Positions 9,942-22,522 of a stretch of DNA of 64,000 nucleotides are shown piece by piece. Source of the DNA: Austropuccinia psidii (Eukaryota; Basidiomycota; Pucciniomycetes; Pucciniales; Sphaerophragmiaceae); the NCBI GenBank assembly GCA_023105745.1, contig JALGQZ010000009.1:44545967-44609966 (forward strand). Reading direction: 5' to 3'. The position numbers and the translations under genes are program-made. Below the pieces are notes generated by a model. That model worked only from the letters and a program-made list of their open reading frames with translations, ran no database searches and was not told where the DNA came from. Numbering within the stretch: the stretch's first letter is position 1; each line of letters opens with the position of its first letter.

Positions 9942-11907
9942 TGTGAACCTTTGAGATATGACCACATACCCAAAAAGGTCACAAGAAATATTTAAAATAA
10001 TTATACATTCAAATTAATTGTCTTCAAACTACAAAAATACCATAAATAGGCATAAAACTTGGTTTAACTTAAAAAAAAATGAATAAACATGTGAAATAAA
10101 TTACACCATTGGATTCCCCATGGTAAAATACACATATACACTTTTTATGGCATATCTGTAAAGTCAATATTTAATGAGTTATAAGTAATAATACCTTATA
10201 AAAAACATAAATCCTTAATTATTTCAAATACCAATGAAAAAACATGTGAAATAAATGGTACCATTAGATTCTCCATAAAAATCCACACATAAAACAATTA
10301 AGAAGCTAATCTCCAAAGTCAATACTTAAGGAGTTAAGCTGAATATATGCACTTTTTTGGTCAACACATATATTCAAGGATTTTAGCTAATATATTTTGA
10401 AATATGCATGATAGAGTGATTAACAAAAAATAAAGTAATCACGTAATTACTGTACAAATACAGAAATGAACTTTATTTCACAAGTTATAAACAAGGTTAA
10501 AACCTGTAAGGGATTATTGATTAAAATCAATAGAGCTGTTGACCACTTTGTTGTGAAAGTGGTCCAAACTTAAAAATCAGTAGACAGTCAGATTCTACTA
10601 GTTCATTCGTGAAGAATGACATAATTTTTTATAAAATTCAGGCTATAACCCCTTGAAATCAGGGTTTGAAGTTTAAAATATTAAATTTCAACAGAAAAGA
10701 TGAGTTACAAGAAAAATCATCAAAAATAGAGTTTTGATGATGTAATTAAATTCTCTTGGAAGCATAAAAAAGTTATGCCAAGCTATTAGAATTCACTCTC
10801 TGAATGGCTGTAGCATGTAAAACTTAAAAGTTATTAATGATCAAAGTTTGAGCTTAATTGGATCATTTATGATCACTCACTGTAACCTTAAATTAAGTTT
10901 AACAGTAATATGAGTGATGAAATTGGTGAACACTGTTATTTTATGATTAAAAATAATAAAATCCACAAATTTTGGGGTTCTTCTAAGCCTTGAAGTCTAC
11001 AAAACTTAGAGTTATAGGGATAACTCTAAATAATGGCATAATAATGAGATAAGATGGTTTGATCATGATGTAATCATCACCAAACCTCAAAATATTGATC
11101 AATTCCAGTGGATATGATCAGTGAACGTCTACTAGAAGCCTGTTGGACTCTAGGAGGAAGGAATTTAATATAAATAAAGCTCTTTTCACTCTGTTTCCCC
11201 CTCAGATGCTTACAAAACATTAAAACATTAAATAAAAAGGTAATTTCTTTATTCTTTATATATAAAACTTTGATATTATGAAAGACCAAAGATGATCTTA
11301 CAATAATCTTCATCTCTGACGTGATTATTGCAATTATTTAATTGTTTTGTTTAAATTTCTCTTAAAAACCTCAATTCCACTTAAAATCAAGAAAAATTGT
11401 AATTTCTCTTAATTTCTATTGTAACTACTATTTAAATAAGTTGTATTTACATTATTAGGCGTAAAAGTATCCAAAATTATTATATTAAGCATTAAAATTA
11501 GGTTATTTCTATTATTTTAATAATTTCTCTCTATTATTACTTTGATAATTCTATAATTAATATAAATAGTATTTATATTAATTTATAACTTTAATATTAG
11601 TAATATTATTGTTATTAATTGGCTTTTATTAATAAAAAACAATTTTTTATGACTTTATTATTTGTTGGTAAAAATAATAAAGTGTTTTTAAATATATTAA
11701 TTATATTATATTAATATATTATTTTTTTATAATATAAATTATATTATTATATTTATTTAATAATATAATTATTTTACGCCATAATTATAATAATTCTTCA
11801 TTATTATAATTGATTTTATCTTAATTATTTCATTTATAAGGACATTCATAGTAAAATAAGTAAAATATTAGTAATTTTTACTTATTGTTTCATAGTCAAA
11901 CCTTACA
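9942..11907 (+). repeat. 3' LTR of element A
   Basis: It matches the 5' LTR at 1368-3320 and is 13 bp longer through small indels. Differences are scattered substitutions and short insertions, for example around 10230-10260 and in the AT-rich 3' half. That indicates clear age. It is followed directly by the second GCTTC duplication (11908-11912) and then by the resumed integrase of element E. Confidence 0.92.
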
Positions 11908-11912
11908 GCTTC

Positions 11913-12938
11913 ACTGGCTCTAATAAGGACACATGAAAGACAGGGTGAAATGACTTCCATTTTTGAGGCAACTTGAGGTGATATGCATGGCTTCCAATCC
12001 TCTTCAGAGCTTCAAAGGGTCCCAATCATCTTTCTGAAAGCTTCTTGGTGGGTCTTGTTGTCTTGATGTTCTTGGAAGCTAGCCATACTTTGTACCCAGG
12101 TTGGAAATCAGGTGGAGTTTCTCTATTTATATCTGCATATCTCTTAAAAGGCTTTATTCCTGACTCTAATTCTTCTTTGACAACTTGCTGTACTGATTGG
12201 AGTTTTGTTTATAGCTTTCCAGCAGGTGTATCTTGAGAAATGTGAATTGAGTCAAAGCTGGGATTTCTTCCATAAATAGTAAAAAAGATGACTATTTTGT
12301 TGATGAATGTTCTGCATTATTATAGGCAAATTAAGCCAGAGGGAGCCAGGTGTTCCAGTCATCTTGATGGTAACTGACATACATCTGAAGACAATGTTCT
12401 AGAATCTGATTTACCCTCTCTGTCTGTCCATGTGTTTCAGGGTGAAAAGCCGTTGAAAGATCTCTTGATATCTTGAGATTCTGACACAATTGAGTCCAAA
12501 ATGATGAAACAAATAATGAACCTCTATCACTCACAATACTGATTGGGAGACCATTTTTGGAAAAGACATGACTGATAAAGATTTGAGCTAAGTCCAAAGC
12601 AGTGATTGTTGAATAAGTTGGAATAAATATTGACATCTTTGAGAATCTGTCTACAACTACTAAAATTGAATCAAAGTTGATTTAAAGAGGCAATTGAGTG
12701 ATAAATTAATTGATAAAGAATTCCAAGGACCAGATGAAATTTGAAGAGGTTTGAGTAATCCAAACTTCGTATGGTGAATGTTCTTGTTTCTTGAACATTG
12801 CTGACATGAGGACACATAGTCCTTGATAATTTGATTCACGCCAGCCCAATAAAAATCCCTTTTGATGAGTTTGAGCGTCTTCTCCTGGCCAGGGTGGCCA
12901 GCCAGCGGTGACTCATGATGCTTTTGAAGGATATCCAA
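11913..12938 (-). pseudogene. Integrase of element E (main part)
   Basis: Minus strand. It contains the zinc-binding part (HHESPLAGHPGQEKT, YWAGVNQII, then CQQCSRNKN) and the catalytic core with ISIVSDRGSLFVSSF and AFHPETHGQTERVNQ. The C-terminal region includes FQPGYKVWLASKNIK and FHPVFHVSLLEPVK, and runs directly into the insertion site of element A. Stops occur after WLPLA (about 12331) and at several later codons, and the region after the first Asp is frameshifted. This is a clearly dead chromovirus integrase; its chromodomain is at 1106-1367. Confidence 0.88.
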
Positions 12939-14605
12939 TTGAAGTTCATGATTGCTTGAGATGACTACTCTATCTTTTAATAATAAAAATTTGGCTTGAG
13001 GATCAAGAGTATAATCTGAGACTGATTCACCTCTTGCTAATTGTTTGAGAATTTACTTATAATCTTTGTCTTTCCATACTGCCTTCTGAATTTGATCAAC
13101 TAAATCTGAGAAAACTTCAACTTTGATTGAGAAAAAGCTTGAATATTTAATTTCATTTTTGTTGAGAACTTCATGAACGTTTTGAGGATTCTTTCTGATG
13201 AAGTCCACCCCCCTCTCTGGGTACATGTTGTCCCAATTTGACAAGGAATCTGGTAAAGTGGCAAGTCTGCCTGGGCGGTAAGTGATAGAGAAGTGAAATT
13301 CAGAGAGAAACTCTGCCCCACAGGCTTGATGGCAAGTAAGGACTTTGAAGACATAAAATATGGAAGGGAAGAGTGGTCTGTCAAGACTTAAAAAGAATCA
13401 GAAAGAGAAAGAAGAAAGGCTCTCCAGCGCTTCAGAGCCCAAGCTATGCCAAGGAGTTCCTTGTCATGAATTTCATAGTTGAGCTCAGATGGGAGGAGCT
13501 TAAAACTATCAAATGCAATTGGATGCTTTCCTGATTCATTCACCTGACTCAGTAAAGAACCCAAGGCATAGTCAGAAGCATCAGTCTATACAATAGTTGG
13601 TAGAGAAGGATTGAAATGGGATAGGATAGGAGCAGTGGTGAAAGCTTCTTTGAGTATTTGAAACTGACTAAGAGCTTCCTCATTGAAGATGAAAGGCAAA
13701 TCTTTCTTAAGGAGGGAAGTGAGAGCAGAGATTTTTTTGGAATAATTCTTAATGAAACAATGATAGAATTCGGAAAAGCCAAGAAAAGATTGAAGTACCT
13801 TGATTTTCTTTGGCTGAGGCCAATTTAGGATTTTTTGAACTTTTGAATAATTCATCTTGAGGCCTTCACTCGAGACAACATAGCCCAATTATTCCACACT
13901 TGAGGCATGGAATACACACTTTGAGGCTTTAGCAAACAAATTACTGTCCCTCAGTCTGTGGAGCACCAAGGCCACATGTTTGACATGTTCCTCCTCAGAA
14001 CTAGAGAAGATCATTATATCATCTAAGTAGACTACAACAAAAATATTCAAGAAATCTGCAAAGATATCATTCACAAGATTCTGGAATGAAGCAGGAGCAT
14101 TGGCAAAGCCAAATAGCATAACCAAGTATTCATAACTACCAGATTTAGCTCTAAAGGCAGTTAATTGCTCATCCCTCTCTTTGATTCTCAAGAGATTATA
14201 AGCACCACACAAATATATCTTGACGAAGATAGTTGAACCATTAAAGATGGTAAGGATCTGATCAATTTGAGGAAAAGAATACCTGTTCTTCCTTGTGAAA
14301 GCATTAAGTTTTCAGTAGTCAACACACAAATGAAGGCCACCATCCTTTTTCTTAACAAAAAGGACAGGTGCTCCTGTTGAAGAGGAGCTTGGCCTGATGA
14401 AACCCTTACCTACATTCTCTGAGATGTAGGCCTGTAGTGTTTCTGACTCATTCTTTGATAAAGAGTAGATAAAACCAACTGGAGGTAGAGCACCCTCCAG
14501 TTTGATATGATGATCACAGGCATGGTGTGGAGGAAGTTTCTCTGCTTTCACCTTGGATAATACATCCAAATATTGGTGATAAGCAGGAGGGACTAACTTC
14601 AGCAC
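12939..14605 (-). pseudogene. Reverse transcriptase and RNase H of element E
   Basis: Minus strand. RT begins with YLDVLSKVKAEKLPPH and PPVGFIYSLSKNE, then FVKKKDGGLHLCVDY, LFGFANAPASFQNLV and the intact catalytic VVYLDDIMIFS. It continues with LGYVVSSEGLKMNYSKVQ and the RNase H part (TDASDYALGSLLSQ, HPIAFDSFKL, LLGIAWALKRWRAF). The frame is interrupted by stops (for example before LGYVV and before TDASD) and by a shift near 14220-14310. The order and motifs are typical of chromovirus pol. Confidence 0.9.
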
Positions 14606-15343
14606 AGTTTCAATCTCTTCTGGCTCTTCCTCCTCATCCTACTGCTCCTCCAGGGAGGCATAAAAAGATAAAGGAGGAAGGTCCATATCCCCTTGAAAGA
14701 GATGAAGTGAAGATATAGCAACATCTTCTCCAACATCTTTTCTCTCTTTGAAGACTTCATCTCTTGGTGAAAGCAATGACTGAGAGGGAATGATAGAAGG
14801 GATATGGACAGAAGGAGGAAGGGAAGGTGTCTTAAGTTCACCAACCAGAGCAAAACTGTTGACAGCAGTGGCAAAGTCATTACTAGTAGAAGAAATAATA
14901 TCACTAGAATCCTTATGACTAGAATCATAGGCAATCAATCCATTTTTCCAATCAATAATGGGACTAAAATAGTAAAGAAAATCATAGCCCAATATTAGTT
15001 CTTCTCCCTTGGGTGAATCTATGATAAAGAAATCCCATTAAAAGCTTGGGAATGAAGGCAAGTCAACAGCCCACTTGGTATATTGGGTGATGAACAGGGA
15101 AGTGGATTCATTTGAATCCAAAATTAAAAGAGGAATCTTTTCAGGGAGCTCTGACATGGTCAATGAGTACTTGAGAGCACAATCCTTTGCAATAAAAGAG
15201 TTTTTAGCACCAGAATCAATGAGAAGGCTATAAAAAATATCAGAGAGAGAAGAGAAAATAAGAAATTTTAAAGATTTTGTGACACTAGTATTCAAAGTGC
15301 ACAATTGTGCTCTTGAAGAAAATAAGTGAGAACCATTGAGCAA
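14606..15343 (-). pseudogene. Protease and linker of element E
   Basis: Minus strand. The aspartic protease active site reads LLIDSGAKNSFI, followed by LPEKIPLLILDS and TKWAVDLPSF, which fits a chromovirus retropepsin. A linker rich in Ser and Pro (MGYDFLYYFSPIIDWKNG onward) runs to RT. An in-frame stop separates the two blocks near 15038. The catalytic DSG triad is preserved although the polyprotein is broken. Confidence 0.8.
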
Positions 15344-15357
15344 ATCATGGTTCCCAC

Positions 15358-16735
15358 TCAGGCTTGTCCCTGATTGCTAGGGAAGCCTCTTGATGTCCCC
15401 TTCCTATTTTCAGGCCTCTTAAAGCATTTTTCAAATGGGTGCTTTCCACCACAATAGTTGCACAAGCCTTCTTTACTCCTCCTCTCCTTTTCAGAACCAA
15501 TCAATTTTTTGTCCTTAGTGAGGAGAGAAGAATGAGGCTTGTCTTTGGACACTTGGAAATTCTTCCCCTTATTATTCTTTCTGTGATAAGGCTTTTTTGA
15601 TGATGAGCTTTGAGGAGGCTTGGAGGAGTTTGATCCATTTATTGTAGGCTTCCTCTCTTGATTAATACCCTTTTCCTTTTGCCTCTCATGGTACCTGGTA
15701 TCTAATTCCAAAGTGATGTCCATGAGCTCTTGAAGGCTATAAAAGTTTCCAGTGTGAGAAGCCAATTGGTCCAACAATCTTGATGCCAATCCCCTTCTAT
15801 ACAAATGAATATAGGCCCTTTACACACAGTCTCCAATTATTGACATTAAGCTTCTGAAATATGCTATGTACAAGGAAGCTTGACCACTTTCTTTCATACT
15901 GAGATTGTCTAACTCTTGTTCAGCCTTCCTGACTTCATTAGGGTCACCAAACAGAGTGAATTAATGGGGTTCAAATAACTGCCAGTTATTGAGGAGATAA
16001 GAAGGGTCTTCATTGGAGATATTTGAGAGGTAAGGTTAAATCCATTTGCTAGCTCTACCAGTGAGAAAAAAAGTTGAGTACAAAACCTTTTTCCTGTCAG
16101 AGAAGAAGATTTCTGGGTCATTATGGAAAATTAATTGACAAGATTGAATAAATCCTCTCAATTAATAAGCTTTAGTACCATCAAAGGAATCAGGTGCCTT
16201 AATTGATGGAGTCTTGAATTCTGGGACTTTTGAAGTGTCCCTTGGGGCAACTGCTTAAGTGAGCTGTCACATAAATTGAGTCATCTGCTCCATCATTTGG
16301 AGAAAATTTGGTTCAGCTTGAGAGACAAGAGGTTGATTAGAATGGGCTAGATTTGGAGCTTCAGAAGCCTCAGGTGCACCTGCAAAGGAAGCTGCTACTT
16401 CATTTTATTCAGACTCCTCCCCCTGAGCTGCTTCTAGGCCCTTGAGAAATGCTTGGATAGCCACACAACAAGCAAGAGAATGATCTTCATCTTCTTGACT
16501 TCACACCTCCTCTTCTGGAGGGTGCTGCTCCTTCCATTGGTGGTCCTCTGTCCAAATTTGCACTCAGTTGATGAGCTGTTGGTCTGCGGTCAAGAGGAGC
16601 CCTTGCTGTAGGAGTGAGAACAGCTTGATGTATTTGCAATCTTGTATTCTTGGCTGGAGGGCTATGCTGAACTGGAATTATTGAAGAAAGAAAATAAAAT
16701 TTGATGATACTTGAGAATAAAACAAGGCTTGACAA
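15358..16735 (-). pseudogene. Gag of element E
   Basis: Minus strand. The C-terminal part is open for 148 codons: SRLLDQLASHTGNFYSLQEL, a basic Lys/Ser-rich linker and a CCHC-type knuckle CNYCGGKHPFEKC, followed by a basic tail. Upstream, shifted frames carry the gag core (ISNEDPSYLLNNWQL-like and LYIAYFRSLMSIIGD-like). The N-terminus (16735-16487) encodes a Pro/Arg-rich segment with LDRRPTAHQLSANLDRGPP. A similar N-terminal segment starts the gag of fragment F near 24790-24890. Confidence 0.78.
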
Positions 16736-18139
16736 AATAAATCAAATCAGAATGTTGATTAACTTGAGAGTTAAATCAATAGTCTTGAAGTGAACCAATT
16801 TGAATAAATCTTGAAGAATGAAGATGACAAAGTCAAATTCTTATGAATAATCAATTTCAATCAATAAATCAAATCAAGTAAATTAAGTCAATTCAAAATC
16901 AAATCAATTATTTCTTGAGGAATTCAATCAATATATTCAAAAATAATTTCAATTTCTTGAGGAATCAACTTCAAATAAATCAATTAAATAACTCTTGAGG
17001 AATCAAATAAGATCAATCAATTAAATCAAATCAGAATCTTGAGGTAAAGTCAATTTCTTTAATAATAAAATCAATCAATCTTGTGGAATTTCAAAATCAA
17101 CAATGATAACCCCAATTCAATGAAAAATCCCAAAATGATGAATCAATTAACCCAAAATTCTAATCAATTAAACCTGATAAAGATTCTGAATTAAGACAGA
17201 AAATGAAAATAAAATTTGATTGAGAATTGAGAAGAAAGTGAAATGGTCAGAAAAACTTAAGAAATGAGGAAGAGAATCAATTTTCATTTGAATGAAATGA
17301 ATGATATTAAAATTGATGAGAGAGAATAAAATCATAAAAATCATAATTGAGAATGAGAGAAATAAATAAGAATGAATGAAAGAAAAGAAGCAACTATGAG
17401 TTAACTAAAATAATGTCACAAGGGCTCTTCTAAATGAAAAGGGCCTGGCACTCAGTGAACAGACTTACTTATGGAGGGCTCAGAAGAAATACTCAATTGA
17501 TAAGAGTAATGAGATAAGAGAAATAAATTCCTAGTCATAAAATAATAGCATTGAAAGACATGAGAGAAAAACAAAAGCAATAATGAAGAGCCAACCACAA
17601 ATAGTCCTGTATCACTGTTTCAACCTGTTCAGAAAAAAAAGAAAAGGATTAATAAAGGATATGGCCACCAGGACTCTACTGAGCAGGTGAGCTAAGGCAA
17701 AGACTAGCTTAATAATTAATAAAATAATACTTCTGAATGAGAAATAAAATAATACTAAATAATAAATCCAATATTTTAATTTACTGGGGGAAAAACGCCA
17801 AGGTGGGTGAAAGGGGGCTGGTATATGTGAAAAAGTGCCAGCCTGGATTTTGAGTGTTGAGAAACCATGATTGTATGATTGAAGAACCTGTAATTGAGAT
17901 GTGAAACTGTATTGGTGTATCCAATACAGTTATTTGAAACAATACAGGTGTTTGCACCTGTATTGAGGGAAGGCCTGTATTTGGTGAATCCTATATTTGG
18001 GTTCTGCCTGTATTGAGCTGTATTGAGGTTTGAAACTGTATTTGGTGAGTCTTCTATGAAATCCCTTGCTGATTAGGTGTTGGAAGATTTTCCATTAGTA
18101 ATGAATGGTAATGCCCTGCCTGTCTTCATGGCTGTGACA
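16736..18139 (-). repeat. 5' LTR and leader of element E
   Basis: The minus strand begins TGTCACAGCCATG at 18139 and is homologous, in order, to plus-strand 22523-24760. Shared blocks include TTTTCACATATAC, TTTGCCTTAG/TTTTAG, CAGGTTGAAACAGTG (about 17615-17630) and GTTGGCTCTT. 16740-17400 is low-complexity AATCAA/TTGATT sequence before gag. The LTR-leader junction could not be fixed because no clear primer-binding site was seen. A pyrimidine-rich tract ending in CAG before GTTGAAACAGTG looks like a 3' splice site. Confidence 0.7.
17905..17965. repeat. Twin perfect hairpins in the LTR of element E
   Basis: Two adjacent inverted repeats occur. AACTGTATTGG (17905-17915) pairs with CCAATACAGTT (17921-17931) over a 5-nt loop. 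CAATACAGGTG (17940-17950) pairs with CACCTGTATTG (17955-17965) over a 4-nt loop. Further CTGTATTGAGG-like motifs follow to about 18060. A related hairpin with CATACAGG and CCTGTATG arms occurs in LTR fragment F at 23382-23415. Confidence 0.75.
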
Positions 18140-21100
18140 GCTAATTACCAATAAAACATGTATATAAAAGATAGTCAAGATTTGATTCATAAACAGATAA
18201 AATCAATTTGTAAGCTGTGTAAAAATTTCAAAAAAATCTATTCAGAATCGAATTTTTAATTAATTTTTGAAGTTATTACTATTTTTCTATGTAAAATAGC
18301 AATACACACCAAACCTTAGCTTTTGATAAGGTTTTAATGCTTGTAAATTTAGATTATTAAGCTTATATAAGCTTTGAAAGTCCTTGAAACCTTTATTCCA
18401 AGCTTGCATATTGGGCTTTACCCTTTGACAGCTTGAAATTCCTGCCCAAATTGGGATAAAACCAGTTTAAACCTTAAAGTTGGATCAAAGTCTAATATTA
18501 AAGCTTAAATAAGGTTGAAAATCCTCAGATAAAGGTGGAAAACCTTAATTTAATCTTTTCAGATCCAAAAAGTTGGGTACCCCAGCACTGTTTGGTCTTT
18601 TGGATTGTGCCCTTTTATTTATTTAAAGCCATAATATGGGATTAAACACTTTTAAATTGAACTCACACAGGATTTACATTCTGTATGGAAACTCCTTGGC
18701 CAATTCAGTAAATATACACAACAGCTTAATTTTATTTAAGATTTTGGTATGTTTGCATAAACCTTTTGCAACTTTAAATTTAAGCTTAAATTTAACAATT
18801 TCAAAAAATGTTAAAAAGTTTGCAATTGTACTGTGAGATTCTTGAATATTCTGATAACATAAGAAATAACCATTTTTGGGTATAACACCATATTGGTCTA
18901 CACTAGGTTATTTTTGGAGTAGAATCCAAAAATGAAATAATACTTATAACTTTTTATAACAAAAGAGAGTTATACTTCTTTTTTGTTATTTTTTATTTTA
19001 AATACAATTGATAAGTCTATTCAATATTAAATCAACTGTGAATAGTTATTTGTGGCCTTATGGGTATGTCATACATACCTCACAGGCTCATAGAAAGGAA
19101 CTGAAAAAAGGAAATTCATCAAGAAAATATGAAAGAAGGTCAGGATTAAACTTAGAAGAAATTTAACATAATGAGAATTGATTTAATAGAATCTCAGGCT
19201 AGGATAAATTTATTAAGTAAAGCATAAAATTCATCTCCAATTCATCCTTAAAATTAAATAATAATATGATTATTGAAGCAAATATTTCAAAATGAATTTG
19301 AACCAAATGATATGATAATAATTAATTTGAAACTTTTTCAAATTTTATAATCAACAAAAATGGATTTCATAATGAAACTAATTTTGATGATAAAGACACT
19401 GATGATTTTACTTATGGAATATTTTAATTTGTTAAAAGAGAATATTTCATACCAGTTCAAACTTCACTAAAGAAATCTGGTCATTTCTTCACTATCCTGG
19501 AGTCAAAATGGAATCTTAATTCTCAAAATAGCCTGGAATAATGGAAGTGCTTTAGAAAGCCCCCTTAATATTGAATTGAACAAAAAAAGCCAAAAAATTA
19601 TAAAATTAATAAAAAATAAATAACCAAATTTGGTTTCCAATTTCAAATTAATAAATAAAAATAAGAATTTGTAAGAAATTTCTCAAGTTATCACCTGAAG
19701 AAATTAAAAGACACACAAAAACACATTTGTTCAAGAAAACATAAATAAAGAATATTTAAACTAAATTAAGGAAAATATTTCTTTTGAATAGTCTTCATTA
19801 ATATTCCTCTCTTTATATAATCATTAATCAATTTAAAAAAATTGAAGCTTATGAAAAATGAAGTCAACAGGGAAAAGAAATTAATTTAATTTTCTTAGAT
19901 ATTCCATTCATAACTTATTATATTCTCAACAGAAAAAAATAACCAATAATTTTTTTTAAAAAAAGGTTCTAATTTTTTTTATTTTTTTATAACCCTTGAA
20001 TATATAAAGCGTAAAAAAAAAGAAAAATTACCAAAAAAAATTTAGTAAATTAATATTCAAACTATCACATATGTGTGAGAACATTTATCTAGAGCAAATA
20101 TAAAATTTCAAGGAATTTTTTCATTCAATTCAATTATCAAAATCACTTCCATTTAAATCATTGTAGATTTAAAGGATTAAAGATTTACCTCATATTCATA
20201 CTTTCCCCAAAAATACCCATTTTTATTGATATCCTGTAGATTAGGTGGATCTTAATCAAAAAAAAACTTTCATTGATCACCAATTTGTGCACATAAGTTG
20301 TGTAAGATCACACAGGAAACTACCCAATGGATAAAATTCTGGACATGTTGATAATTAGAAACCTGATTAAACATTTCTCCAAGTGATTAAATTTTAAGCT
20401 TCAAGATACCAATTGAATTATAAATTCTAACTATTGATCTTGAAAGGAAAAGGTTCAATTTTGAGCTTTCATCTGCATGAGAAATAGCTCCTTTATATGA
20501 TGGTATAGGTAATGCTTTTATAATAATAATCAAAAAAAAGTATCAATTAGTTCAATCCAAATTACAGGGTGATATTTCTATTTTCATACTCTGAGACATA
20601 TTTGAGTCATTCAAAGGGCCTTTGAATCCAAGATGTAATGCCAAAATTTTTTTGTTTATGTCACAAACAAGTTATAGTGATATTAATTATGTATTTTGAG
20701 GTTTAAATAAATATAAAAATATATTTTGACTTGAATAATGAAATTTTTAAAAAGACTCACATTTTTGGCAATTAAAATACTCCTTTCTATACTTGAATGG
20801 TCTCTGTGACAAGGTTATAGAACTACCATATATAAATGAAATTTATCCAGGAAGGACTTATTCCTGAATGAAGAATGAGGATTAAGCTATTAAATTCAAA
20901 TTTGGCCAATTTATTGATATTTGTTTTAGATTCATTAAGAATTAAATGCTGAAATGAGTATATAATAAAATGGAATCTTTAATAACCCCAAAAATGATTA
21001 TAATATTTCCGAATGATTCACCATTAAAATCTAAATAAAATAATTATAACAAAGTAACCAGCTTAATTGATGTATCATATTGCTTCAAGTGAGAGGTATG

Positions 21101-22522
21101 GTGAAATTTCATATCACCCTGAATAACTTGAACTACTAATCCAAAAGATATGTTGTGGTATGGAATAGTTTTTTGAGCTTATCATGTTCCAAGATTTTTA
21201 CATCATTCAAGGTATACATTTATGATTCTGGACTGAATTTTTGGCGCCTTATATATCCTATTTAATTGTATATATGGAAAGGATGTCTTCTTCAATTTCA
21301 GAGTATTTCTCATCTTTTAATTTCTGAATTTGATAAAATGCCATTAGGTACTAAAAGAGTTCTTGATGGGCTCTGTTCCTGGGAATTTTAAGTGAAGGAA
21401 GGGAGGGAAAGGGAATTGAGAGTAAATTTTGAAATTAAGAAGATGTTTAATTGGATATTTTATCAAATAAACCTCATGTTACTTAATAGAATTTGAAAGA
21501 GAAATTAGAAAGAAGAAATGTGGGATTTTAGAGTCAAAAAATAGGATTATTTAATTTCAAACTCTGAGTTATTTGAACCTCAAAACCCTATGGCTATTTT
21601 GGTGTGGTATTTCTGAAGTATAATATAATTAAATTTGGTATTTTTAAAATGAAAAATAATTAAATGTAGGATTTGAGGATTTAAGTTATTAGGGTTTATG
21701 ATGTGGGATTTGGTAGGTTTAAGACCCCCTATTAAAACCAATTTGAATTTTCAATTTTTCCATAAAAAACTTTTTAAGGAGGGGGAAATTATAAATTTGA
21801 GAAGATTATTTTTATCACCTTATATCATCAAAATAGTGATAAAATACAACAAAAATATTTTGAACTAATATTTTAAATATATATGCATTTTTAATTTAAT
21901 TTCTATTTTGTGTTACCAAACTAAAATTTGATAAAAAAACAAACAAACTAAGATGTTAATTTATCTTTCTTTTGACTTAAATTTCTTAAATTAACTGAAA
22001 TAAAATAGAGAAATAAATCTTTTATTTAGTGATAGTAATGTTTAAAAAAAGAAAAATATAGCTTAAAATAGCTAGCTTAGACATGAGACAAAAGCTTCAT
22101 TATTTCTTGAAAAAAAACATGAAAAATTCTTTATTTTTAGAATTATCTCGAAATTGGAATTGAAATTTATAATAATTAAACAAATAGATAAATAATTTTG
22201 GTAATTATAAAATAAATTTCACTTGATTTGATTAAATTGATTTGTGTGTTTTGTTCTACAAATGTAAATACAAATAGGTAATATTTATTAAATTTTAAAT
22301 TTTTTCCTTTGAAAATAATATCCTTTTACAATTAAAAGAAAATTCATAATAAGATTTTCCAAAAATTTCAAAATGAAAGAATTGATTATTACTATTTAAA
22401 ATCAAAATGATTTCATTCTCTTGAAAAGTATCTTAAAATGCTATTAAGCTTTAATATTCTTGTTAAAAAACAAAATAAAAAACCTAATCAATAATAAAAT
22501 GAGTTAAAACAAAGAAATACTT
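18140..22522. other. AT-rich spacer between two divergent E-family LTRs, no gene seen
   Basis: This 4.4-kb stretch has no ORF with protein-like composition, no tRNA and no recognisable transposon domain. 18300-18560 is rich in AAGCTT-like words. At 19051-19092 a segment (TGTGGCCTTATGGGTATGTC, then ACAGGCTCA) resembles the end of an A/B-family LTR read on the minus strand, suggesting a very old LTR remnant. The remainder is simple A/T-rich sequence. Confidence 0.5.

Larger units (their letters stand above)
1368..11907 (+). mobile_element. Element A: Ty3/Gypsy chromovirus-like LTR retrotransposon, decayed
   Basis: This is a complete but inactive element. It has LTRs at 1368-3320 and 9942-11907 that start TGTGAACC and end CCTTACA, a primer-binding site, gag-protease-RT-RNase H-integrase order, a polypurine tract and a C-terminal chromodomain-like segment. 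It is flanked by the 5-bp duplication GCTTC (1363-1367 and 11908-11912). It is inserted in the integrase of the older, opposite-strand element E. The coding region has at least two frameshifts and several stops, and the second Asp of the RT YxDD motif is Asn. The LTRs differ by indels and many substitutions, so A is older than element B, its closest relative here. Confidence 0.93.

Noticed and set aside
19051..19092. Complete A/B-type LTR in the spacer
   Set aside because: Only a short end resembles those LTRs; the other end and a target duplication were not found, so only a possible relic is noted.
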